Under the pieces are notes generated by a model. It was not told the origin of the DNA and did no database searches. It saw only the letters and a program-made list of their open reading frames with translations. 64,000 nucleotides of DNA from Sequoia sempervirens (Eukaryota > Streptophyta > Pinopsida > Cupressales > Cupressaceae), in the NCBI GenBank assembly GCA_007258455.2, contig VDFB02000001.1:13253918-13317917 (forward strand), given 5' to 3'. Shown here in pieces: positions 38,412 through 48,500 of the stretch. The translations under genes and the position numbers were made by a program. Within the stretch, counting starts at the first letter, position 1, and each line of letters begins with the position of its first letter.

Positions 38412-38416
38412 AATGT
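38412..38416. repeat. TSD AATGT, right copy, of the single LTR
   Basis: It is identical to 37167-37171. Its last three bases are the first three bases (TGT) of the 3' LTR that follows. Confidence 0.75.
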
Positions 38417-38687
38417 AGTATAGACAATTGTATACCTTTACAATTTCACACTATGTTTGGGCCATTTAATTTATTAGACTTAATTAAGCTTCTAATTCAC
38501 CAAATTATGCATTCCACATTAAATAAATGCAATCAATAATTAAATCACCATGGAATATATGTTTCTTGGACTTATAGGCCAGGACCCATTCACCCATGGG
38601 TGAATGGGTCCCCTTTAAGTGCCAAGACACATTTTAAAATATTTTTTTTGTGACATTAATGATTCAAATTCAACTTGCAATTGTCGG
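38414..38687 (+). repeat. 3' LTR of the non-autonomous element, first part
   Basis: It matches 32703-32968 of the 5' LTR up to the insertion point of element 2. The last five bases are the TSD GTCGG. Confidence 0.87.
38683..38687. repeat. TSD of element 2, left copy (GTCGG)
   Basis: The right copy at 61856-61860 is GTCAG, as is the empty site at 32964-32968, so the left copy has gained one A-to-G change. Confidence 0.83.
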
Positions 38688-39921
38688 TGTAAGCGGTAGA
38701 ATGGGAAAAATGAATTAAACAATGCATCTATGCTTCTAAATAAGACATTGCATCTAAAACTTAATGAATTTAAACAAATTTAAACTACAAAAGCTACAGA
38801 AATCTATCCTATTGCTCTCTAACTCTAAAGATTTCTCTAATCTACTTAGCTCTCAAATTCGTAAGCTAATTAAACTATTGAAATGACACTTAGAGAATGA
38901 GAATTAAGCTATTATGATTCTATAATGCAACTAAGATGATTCTATAGTAAAATTCATGAGAAATAAACTACTGTAAACAGCCATGATTGTAAACTATGAA
39001 ATACTAAATAAAGCTTGATAGATGCTTGATAGATTGATCCTAAAATGAGATTGCTTGAATGCTTGGATGCTTGGAAAACCTGCAGAGTAAAATTGCACAA
39101 GTTAGGATCCATTTCCTGTAGCCAAAGAGTTGTATTTATAGCTTTCACGGCAACACAATTGTACAGGGATACGGGAGGAGGGGCTGTGATTCCATCTGGA
39201 GAATCCAAAGGCATGGGATGAGAAGATGGAGCTGATCATGGAGGATTGTTCCTCCCCATGAAAACACCAAGCAAGAAGAGAGGGAGGATTGATGGAAGAA
39301 GATTGAGAGGACTTCCTGCAAGTTTGTCCCTGAAGCTCTTCCCATGAATGGAAGCTGCATTAATTAGATTTTAAAAATCTAATTTTGTTGGTGAGTGAAT
39401 AGTGTAAAGATTTATGCATAAATTTATATAAATTTAATTTATTTAAATTTAACAAATAGAGGAATAATTAATTTAATAAATCAAACTATAGGGTTTGTTT
39501 ATTAAAATAAAAGAAAATGATAATTAAATAAAAGATTTAAAATATCTTTATTTAATTAAGAAGAAATGTGATGAGGTAATTAAATAACACAAATTGTTGA
39601 AGCTGTGTATTTAATTTAAGATAGAATTAATAGATAAAGTATAGAAGAAATATTAATGATAATAATTAAATAAAAACAAAGTATTTAATTTTGTTTATTT
39701 AATTAAGAGAGGAATAATATGATGAAAATGATAATAATTAAATAAAACAAAGTTTTTAATTTTGTTTATTTAATTAGGAAAGAAAATAGAAGAATTAATA
39801 AATGAACTTAATATAAATAAATATTTCTATTTATTTACTAAATAGAAGAATTTAAGATTAATTAATCAAATAAATCGTATTCAATCAATTAGATTCTCCA
39901 AACCAATTTTAGGTGTCTACA
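38688..39921 (-). repeat. 3' LTR of element 2
   Basis: On the minus strand it starts TGTAGACACC and ends CGCTTACA. The minus-strand 5' half (about 39350-39900) is made of repeated AATTAAATAAA and TTTATTTAATT motifs that can pair with each other. A near-perfect palindrome ATTAGATTTTAAAAATCTAA lies at about 39363-39382. Confidence 0.93.
39735..39777. repeat. Inverted repeat in the LTR (empty site of LINE B)
   Basis: TAATTAAATAAAACAAAG and TTTTGTTTATTTAATTA form a near-perfect hairpin around a short T/A loop. A similar module lies about 74 bp to its left (near 39660-39705). In the other LTR the same hairpin is split by LINE B. Confidence 0.75.
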
Positions 39922-39944
39922 TTTTACCCCTCTTTGAAGTGATG
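39922..39944 (-). promoter_or_regulatory. Polypurine tract of element 2
   Basis: On the minus strand CTTCAAAGAGGGGTAAAA directly precedes the 3' LTR start TGTAGACACC. The same motif sits at this position in element 1. Confidence 0.85.
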
Positions 39945-40496
39945 TGTTTACGCATTACTTCAAAGAATGATTTTGCTTCAGCTGCCAGTATTGACGAAAG
40001 GTTTTAAAGCATGCCCCAGACTTGCCCCAGATGTTGAATTTCGAAATGATAGTGATACATGCCCCCTCGGGAGATAAATTAATGAATTTTGGATTTTTAT
40101 GATTTTTCAAAAAAAAAATTGAATTTTTATCATGATTTGATGATGAATTGGTGAAGAAACAATTTATCTCCCAACAAAATTGTCAAAAACAGCCCTGTGA
40201 TTGATAAGAATTAATTCCTCATAAGGAAAAAAATAAATAAATCCCATAAAAATCTCCCAAAAATAGCCTATAAATACTCAAAAGGTCATTCTCAAAAGTC
40301 ATTTGTGCATTTGACTTTGACAACCTTGTGATAGAGACCCTTAGAGTATTCAGAGCTAGGATGTCGATCCCTTACCACACCCACCGACTCGAGCGTGTGC
40401 GCTGTCACCAGCGTTCGGCCGACTATGGACCTCCGGTATGTACCCCAACTCGTCCTCGTAATTCGCGCCCATATTTTTGAGGTGTTTTTGCATGTG

Positions 40497-40742
40497 TTTT
40501 AGTGTTTTAGCGTGCGGTGAATGCGGTTTAGCGCGTCTGTGCTTTGTTGTAGCGCGCCATAGTTTTAGCGCGTCAGGTAAGTTGTGTAGCGCGTCCGGTA
40601 AGTTTTGCAACGCGTCAGATGTTTTAGTGCGCAGGGTCAAACTTGCAGCGCGTCTGTAGGATTTTATAGCGCGCCTGTCTTTTTAGCGCGTTGGGATGTT
40701 TCTGTAGCGCGTACAGAGGATTTTGTAGCGCGCCAGACATTT
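40497..40742 (+). repeat. 21/21/17-bp GCGC array in the leader of the antisense frame
   Basis: Units start with GCGCG and end TTTTA or TTGTA (plus strand). Unit lengths run 21, 21, 16, then 21, 21, 17, then 21, 21, 17, then 21, 21, giving a higher-order period of about 59 bp. Read on the plus strand the core is TTTTAGCGCGTC. The gag-side arrays have the same core on the minus strand. The array lies 360 bp before the antisense start codon. Confidence 0.85.
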
Positions 40743-41104
40743 GTGTTTTTAGGTAGAGATTGATGAAAAATTGTGCACTTTGCTTTTCGTCGATTTGTTT
40801 TTGATTCCATCTATTTTAGTTTGATCTTGACTAAAATATATGGGAAATGATCTCATGATGAGCGAGCTCTATTGATTGATAATAATTACCCTCATGATAG
40901 GCAAGGAATAATTAAACTTTCCAAAGGATTGAACCTGATTGATAGATGAGGGGTCCTTGATAATTTGTTAGGTTGATAGGTAAAAGCACAATTTTTGAAA
41001 ATTTGATGATCTTTTGATATTTTGATTAAAATGTCTTGTTTGTATGATAACAGGAGCATTTAGATGTTATCTAGGTGCGAGAGCAGTTCCCCTAGCCTTT
41101 TGAT
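40743..41104 (+). other. Spacer before the antisense frame
   Basis: It is AT-rich DNA with no frame I can support. The block 40850-40920 (ATCTCATGATGAGCGAG and CCTCATGATAGGCAAGG) matches motifs repeated in element 1 at 1500-1610, showing that the spacer is shared even though element 1 lost the coding part. Confidence 0.5.
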
Positions 41105-43042
41105 ATGATATCGCGACTTACGCCAGATGAGAGACAGCAAATTACGGATTGTGGCTTAGCGACATTATTGGATATGCCCCATATTAGACTTAATAGGGGC
41201 CTGTTGACAGCTTTAGAAGAGAGGTGGCATAGTGACCACAACACCTTTCACTTACCTACTGGTGAGATGACCGTGACGTCGGAGGATGTATGGCGTATTC
41301 TTCGCATTCCTTTTGTTGGAGAGATTGTGGTACATGATTCAGAGGAGGTTGGTGGTGTAGAGGTTGTGCAGAGGGTCTTTCAAGATCCTCAGATTGCGGG
41401 AGAGTGGATTCCATGGGTTGAGATGCACGATTCATATGCACCACTTCCTTCAGTTTTGGCCGGTTTTATTGGTGGATTCCTTTGTCCTGATAAGAGGTCA
41501 AAGGGTCTATCTCTTGGGTGGGGTCGAGTGTTAGAGGGTCTGGTGGCCCATAAGACGAGGTATGCTTGGGGCATGTGTATAATTGCCCAGTTATATCATG
41601 ATTTGCATTGGATCGTGTATCTCGGCGGCAGCAATCTATCGGCAGGAGCTACCCTTCTCCAGGTATGGGCATGGGAGCATATTGTTGTTACGCGTCCCGT
41701 GCTAGTGTTAGCCAGGCCAGCGATGAGGCCATATGTGTTTCAATATAGAGGCAGGCCTACCCAGCATATGATGGGTAAGCTTGAGTATTGCAGGCGGATT
41801 ATTGATGACGTTGAGGCAGTGACCTGGCGTCCTTATTTCGATTGTGATGACTGGGACGATGATGATATTGAGTTGGAGTTTTTGTCTGATTCTATGTATT
41901 TGATCGGGAAGAGCCCAAGGGTCTTGGAGCGATTCCTATTTTGTCATGTGTATAGACAGTATGGTATTGTGCAGTGTATGCCACAGGGTGTAGCACATTA
42001 TGGCCGACGTCGGATAGATGTTCCTGATTGGGGTCCCAGTTTGCCTTATGGGGCACTTGTTGAGCGTTATCATGCTTTACAGCCATCAGCATGGGATGTC
42101 TGATGGGACATTGTCGATGCGCCTATTACTCCCGATTATAGAGAGTATCTGGCTCTGCACCCTCCTCCACGTATCACCATTCCGGATGAGCCAGTACCTG
42201 CACCAGCAGCAGCACCAGCAGGGGGTGTTCAGGTTGGTTAGCGACGGGGGAGAGAGGAGGATGTAGATGTGGATGTGGATGTGGATGTGGAGAGCAGCTC
42301 TGAGACTGACAGTGATGAGAGTTCCGATAGCAGCGAGGATAGCAGTGACGGTAGCAGTGATGATGGTGGAGATGGGGGGAGACTAAGCAGAGCAGGTACC
42401 ACAGAGCCATCTACCAGTGCGCCTCGTAAGAGGCAGGCTGTTGCTTCCTCGTCGATAGATCCATCAATGGTTACAGGTCTACAGGTGCAGGTTCAGACCC
42501 TACAGGGACAGCTAGCACAGGTGCAGGGTTTACTAGCACAGACATAGGCTTAGATGCAGGCACAGCTAGCTACTGCACAGACACAGATTACCTCTCTGAT
42601 TGGTGAGAGAGATGGGGCTCTACAGGCAGCAGCGACCGCACAGGCTCAGCTAGCAGGTGTTCGGGCACAGTTGACCACTGCCCAGACACAGATCGCATCC
42701 TTGACTGTCGAGCGAGATACTATCAGGCAGGTAGCAAAGACAGCACAGGCTACTGCAGAGAGATTGCAGAGAGTGGCAGATGGGACATCTGTGGTAGATT
42801 ATATGAGAGAGGCTATGCGAGCAGGTGTCGAGATTGAGTTCTACAGGAGCCACTACCACGAGCTTTGCCCCCTAGAGCAGAGAGTCAGTTATGCTCAGTC
42901 TCGTTCAGAGAGGACCCGTTCGAGGACGGTGAGCAGAGGTGTGACACAGCCTCTCCCGAGGGATCCGAGAGATCCTGGTACATCTGGTGGTGGTACTGAT
43001 ATTGGTGCGAGACCTGCTCCTTCTGGTGGGAGTACTACTTGA
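41105..43042 (+). pseudogene. Antisense plant mobile domain protein with acidic stretch and coiled coil
   Basis: One plus-strand frame of 645 codons, opposite to gag-pol, has only four stops (TGA 42101; TAG 42239, 42545 and 42551) and no frameshift. The first 330 residues are a plant mobile domain (PMD, as in MAIN-like proteins): LTALEERWHSDHNTFHLP, GEMTVTSEDVWRIL, then WAWEHI. Next come a D/S-rich acidic stretch (DVDVDVE, then SSDSSEDSSDGSS), a basic patch, and a glutamine/alanine-rich repeat region predicted to coil (QVQTLQGQLAQVQ, LTTAQTQIASLTVERD). Extra frames downstream of pol, some antisense, are known from Tat elements, and the domain also occurs in host genes. The role is unknown. 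Element 1 lacks it. Confidence 0.88.
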
Positions 43043-43079
43043 TATCAGCTATTTTTGACATGATGTTATTTTCATCCTT

Positions 43080-43965
43080 TGTAGACTTCATTGTATACTT
43101 GACACTTGATGAGATATATATGTGCAGCGGTTCGATTGATCTATGATATGTTTCTACATGATTTATGTGATGGATGCATTGATCTTATGATGTGTTCTAT
43201 ATGATTGATGTGATGGATGCATTGTTTTGTGATGATTTATTTTACATAGCCTGTATGGATGCATTAATGATGATGTGATATGATATTGATGACGTATTTC
43301 TTTTCTTAATGAGATGCCATGTAGGATAAAAAAAGAAAAAATGTGATGTAAATGAAATGAAGTATAATATGAAATGTGATAGATGAATGAATGATGTTTG
43401 AATGAAATGGAATGATACATATGAAATGTGATGTAATTGTAAATGAATGATGTATGATGAAAATGTAATGTCATATTAATGAGATGAAATGTAAATGGTG
43501 TATGATAGATGAGATGGAATGCAATGATGTAATGTAATTGTAAATGAATGATGTAATGATGAGAATGTGATGATGTAAATGTAAATGATGTATGATGAAA
43601 ATGAAATGTCATATTAATGAGATGAAATGTAAATAAAATGTGATAAATGAATATGTGATATGTGTTAAATGAATGAATGATGTTTTAATGAGATGTAAAT
43701 GGAATGATATATGAATGAATTGCAAATGTAATGATAGATGAGTAGATGATGTTTAATGAATGATGAGATGTAAATGTAAATGAATGAATTGTAAATAAAT
43801 GATATATGAATGATATGTAAATGAAATGATGTATGGATGTATGATGTATCTAATGAAATGGAAATGAATGATGTAACATAACGTGCATATGATGTCACAA
43901 AATGAGATGTTTATTGTGAATTTTATGATGAGATGAAGAGATGATCCTATATGCATGTCGTTATG
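43080..43965. repeat. ATGA/AATG-rich simple-sequence tract
   Basis: About 0.9 kb is made almost wholly of AATGATG, TGAATGA and AATGTAAATG motifs. The matching place in element 1 (about 1980-2880) is similar and surrounds its leucine-rich-repeat fragment. Long minus-strand frames here are due to base bias, not coding. Confidence 0.75.
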
Positions 43966-44760
43966 AAAATTGCATGTGTCAAGTATACTCAATCTTTAAT
44001 AAGAAAAGATAACATCGTTTGTGAATGAACCATTGTAACTTGTGCCACCAGTAATTTGCAGATGTATTATTATGAATGCAATCTATGTTAACCATGCAAA
44101 TGCCTATTTTATCAATGCAAACCTAAGTGTCATTTCAATAATCATTTTATTCTGCTTTGTATCATCACTGAGCTTTATTTTAAAATGTTGAAAGTGAATA
44201 CAAGCATCAATGATATGAGATAGACCAATGATGACCTAAGTATTTCTTTCATGATTTTTGATATTGCAAGCGAACACAAGCATCATGGTATAAGATATAC
44301 CAATGATGACCTGAGCATTTCTTGCGTAAACAAACAAGAATTAATCATTTTCTTAAGTGAATTGGAATGTCATCCATGATACTTGGTAGAGCACTTCCTG
44401 CGACAATTCACAAAATAATAATAACTAACTCACAAACAGCAAACAAAGAAAAGGTATCATTCTTCTTCCTTACTTCTCTAGTTCAGTACATCATCGAGTA
44501 GCTCCAAAGAAGTGATAAGCAAATGATAAAAACAACAATTCAAAACCTACTTAAAGTATTTTCAAATCATTATTCAGATTAGATCATCAGTGTTGAGATG
44601 TGTGCATGATATTCCCAAACGTTTAACCAAATGATGTGACCTAAAAGACCTATCCTAGCGGTCTCGGGGACTGATCAAAGATTAGTCTTGCCTACGTTAT
44701 ACACGCAAAGACCACGTAGTTCGACTGACACAGAGTCCACTTTTGACTGATGTAGACTCT
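43966..44760 (-). other. Conserved part of the 3' spacer of element 2
   Basis: It matches element 1 at about 2910-3480, with shared stretches such as GATGACCTGAG and GATAACATC. No frame is kept in common. It is non-coding but conserved between two diverged copies. Confidence 0.55.
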
Positions 44761-44770
44761 ATTTTTATGT

Positions 44771-45122
44771 TTTTGATTTTCTGATGTTTTTTGGATTTTG
44801 ATTTTCTGATGTTTTTGCATTTTGATTTTTTGATGTTTTTGGATTTTGATTTTCTGATGTTTTTGGATTTCTGATTTTCTGATGTTTTTGGATTTCTGAT
44901 TTTCTGATGTTTTTGGATTTCTAATTTTCTAATGTTTTTGGATTTTTGATTTTCTGATGTTTTTGGATTTCTGATTTTCTGATGTTTTTGGATTTTTGAT
45001 TTTCTGATGTTTTTGGATTTCTAATTTTTTGATGTTTTTGGATTTTGGATTTTCTGATGTTTTTGGATTTTTGATTTTCTAATGTTTTTGGATTTTTGAT
45101 TTTCTGATGTTTTTGGATTTCT
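44771..45122. repeat. About 25-bp tandem repeat, roughly 14 copies
   Basis: The unit is GATGTTTTTGGATTTCTGAT plus TTTCT on the plus strand, with small variants. It lies in the 3' spacer of element 2 and is not seen in element 1. On the minus strand it gives a lysine/asparagine-rich frame (44921-45199) that is only a by-product of the repeat. Confidence 0.88.
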
Positions 45123-45361
45123 GATGGATTGCCGCTTGATGTTGTCATGTTTGACTGCCTTTCCATGTAAGCCGAAAGTCTACTTGTACCAGATAACACT
45201 AGGATGTTGCCCCCAAGCCAGGGTAAAACATGGTATCTCTGCCATAGTATGGATAGTGATAATGATTATCTCAAATGATAGATGGAAATGATATGAAAGG
45301 AAACAATCGTAACAACACTGTACCTAGTAGATAGAGGAGTTTGGTGAAAATCACAAGTAAT

Positions 45362-45486
45362 GCCTGTTTGCCAGGTTTTCATCACTTGTTTTTATTGTGT
45401 CCTCTCTTCCTTTTCTTTTGTATTTTTTTTTTTTTGTTTTTCTCCCTTTTCTGTCATCATGACGCCTGTTTGCCAGGTTTTCATCA
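45362..45486. repeat. Direct repeat GCCTGTTTGCCAGGTTTTC flanking a T-rich tract
   Basis: Copies at 45362-45384 and 45464-45486 lie directly past the pol stop codon, as in element 1 (3827-3947). Confidence 0.7.
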
Positions 45487-45518
45487 AGACAACTTTATTG
45501 ACCGTGCACTAGATATCC

Positions 45519-48500
45519 TCAAGTGTAGAATCGCCTGAGATGAATGTTGTTCATGGGCTCCTCCAACATGTCTCCTTCTGGTGTAGACAGCCAGTATGCT
45601 CCTGATCCATAGACTGATATGATGACATAAGGTCCTATCCAGTTAGATTCAAACTTTCCCTTCTTTTCTCTGTCTGCTTGATTTCTAGGGTTTTCCCGTA
45701 GGACCAAGTCTCCGATCTGGAAGACTCTAGGCTTAACCCTCTTATTATAGTTCCTAGACATCCTTTGTTGATAGGCTGTCAAATGATTGACAACTTGTTG
45801 TCGACGTTCATCAAGTAGCTCTAATTCTTGAAGTCTAGAGATCCTATAATCTTCATCTGAAATGAGTCCCTTTAGTGAAACTTGAAGGGATGGAATTTCT
45901 ACCTCAATAGATAATATTGCTTCTGATCCATAGACAAGAGCATATGGTGTAGCTCCTGTTGGTGTTCTGATGCTAGTCCTGTAAGCCCAAAGAGCAGGGT
46001 TAAGCTGAACGTGCCAATCACGCCCTACCTCATTCACAGTCTTTTTGAGAATCTTTAGGATTGTTTTGTTGGAAGCTTCTTCCTGTCCATTACCTTGAGG
46101 GTAATACGGGGTTGAAAAGCGATGTTGGATATGAAACTTTTCACACAGTTCTTGAACGTCTTGGTTCTTGAAAGGCCTGCCATTATCTGTGATGATTGAC
46201 TGGGGTATCCCATATCTACAAATGAGATAATTAAGTATGAAAGATGATATTTGCTTCCCAGTGATTGTGGTTAAGGGAACTGCTTCCACCCATTTTGTAA
46301 AATATTTCGTTGCTGTGATAATGAACTTGTGTCCATTAGATGAAGATGGGTTAATTTTCCCTACCAGGTCTAATCCCCACTGACAGAAAGGCCATGTAGT
46401 TGCAAATGGATGTAGCTCCTATGTCAGTGCATGTATAAGATTGCCATGGATCTGGCATTTTGGACATCTTTTGACAAACTGATAAGATTCTTGTTCCATG
46501 TGTGGCCAGTAATACCCCAAACGAATGAGTTTCTTGGCTAAAGATAATCCACTTGAAGGTGTACCACAAATTCCCTCATGGACCTCATGTAAAGTTGAAG
46601 CTGATTCGTTATGTTCTAAACAACGTAAAAGAGTACCATCCAGGCCTCGACGGTAAAGGGTGTCAGCAATAATGGTATGTTTGGCAGATTGGCGTATGAA
46701 GTTGCGCTTTTGGTTGCGAGAAAGATCTGGCGGTAAGATATTATCCTTTAGATAAGTATAAATGTCTCCATAAATGGAAGATTGAGCACTATCCAAAAGG
46801 CTTATGGTTTGGGATTTGGGATTTGCGTATGCAGGATTTGATACTTGTTCTACAATAAATTGATAACGATCTTGTGTTTCAGGCATTTGTAGAAGAGATG
46901 CTATTGTGGCCATGGCATCTGCTGCTTTGTTCTCTGATCTTGGTATCTGCTCAAATTTGATTTCTATGAAGTATTTTCTTAGGTCATCTACCAGCCTCTT
47001 GTATAAAATCAGTGTGTCATCCTTAGTTTGGTAATCATTGTTGACTTGATAGATGATTAACTGGGAGTCTCCATACACCTGTAGTTCTGTGATTTTCCAG
47101 TCAATAGCCATTTTAATTCCAAGGATCAAAGCTTCATATTCAGCCACATTGTTAGTGCAATGGAAGGTAAGCCTGTAAGATCGTGGAATGGTGTGCCCAA
47201 GAGGTGTGACAAATAAAATTCCTGCCCCTGATCCATGTTGTGTGTAGGATCCATCGAAGTAGAGTTGCCACGGCTGTGTTGTAATGTTGAGGATATCCGC
47301 ATCAGGAAATTCCATGGTCATAGGATGACCGTCTGATAATGGAGCTTCTGCTAATTGGTCGGCGATGACTTGTCCTTTGATAGCTCACCTTTCGACATAC
47401 TGAATGTCAAACTCACTAAGGAGCATGACCCACTTTGCCAACCTTCCCGTTAAAGCTGCTTTGCTCAGTAAATACTTGAGAGGATCAATTTTTGCAACGA
47501 GCTTGACAGTGTGAGTGAGCATATAGTGCCGCAATTTTTGTGTTGCAAATACTACTGCTAAGCATGATTTTTCAATGAATGTGTAGTTTACTTCATGTCC
47601 ATTTAGTGTCCTACTGATATAGTATATAGCTTGTTCCTTTCCTTCTTTATCCTTTTGTGCTAGCAAGGCTCCTAAAGAAATATTTGTTGTTGCGATATAT
47701 AGTAACAATGGCTTGTCTTCACTGGGTGGCACCAAGATTGGTGGTGTCATCAAATAATGCTTGATTTGGTTGAAAGTATTCTCACACTGTTCATCCCATT
47801 TAAAAGACACATTTTTATGCAAAAGATGGTTGAATGGATGACACCGATCTGCTAATTGAGAGATGAATCTTTTGATGGCCTGTAGTCGGCCTTGTAGAGA
47901 TCTTAATGTACTGATATTCTTAGGAGGTGGCATTTCCATAATGGCTTTAACTTTTGCTGGATCTACTTCAATGCCTTTTGTAGAAACTATGTATCTCAGG
48001 AGTTTTGTTGATGTTACTCCAAAGGCACATTTCTTAGGATTCAATCTGACTTTGAATTTTTCCAACCTGTCAAATATTTTGGCTAGTATCTCTAGATGTC
48101 CTTTTCTGGTGTAAGATTTGGCTAAGATATCGTCCACATAGTCCTCCATGAAGGTGTCCATCATGTCGTGGAAGATTGTTGTCATAGCTCGGTGGTATGT
48201 AGCTCCTGCATTCTTTAACCCAAAAGGCATGACATTCTAGCAAAAGGTGCCCCATGGACATGTAAATGCTGTCTTTTCTTGGTCTTCAGGAGCTATCTTG
48301 ATTTGATTGTATCCTGAAAATCCATCCATGAGTGATAACATTTGATGGCCAGCTGTTAGATCTACAATCATGTCTATGTTTGGCAAAGGAAAATCATCCT
48401 TTGGACATGCTTTATTTAAATCCCAAAAATTCGTACATATTCTAATGGTGTTATCTGGCTTGGAAACAGGTACAATGTTGGATATCCATTTTGCATAATC

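Noticed and set aside
40497..40742. CRISPR-like array
   Set aside because: Units are 16-21 bp without spacers and sit in a plant retrotransposon; these are tandem repeats.
43163..43992. Long minus-strand frames rich in histidine, isoleucine and serine
   Set aside because: They lie wholly in ATGA-rich simple sequence; the amino-acid bias mirrors the repeat.
44921..45199. Lysine/asparagine-rich minus-strand frame
   Set aside because: It is the translation of the 25-bp array, with no other support.
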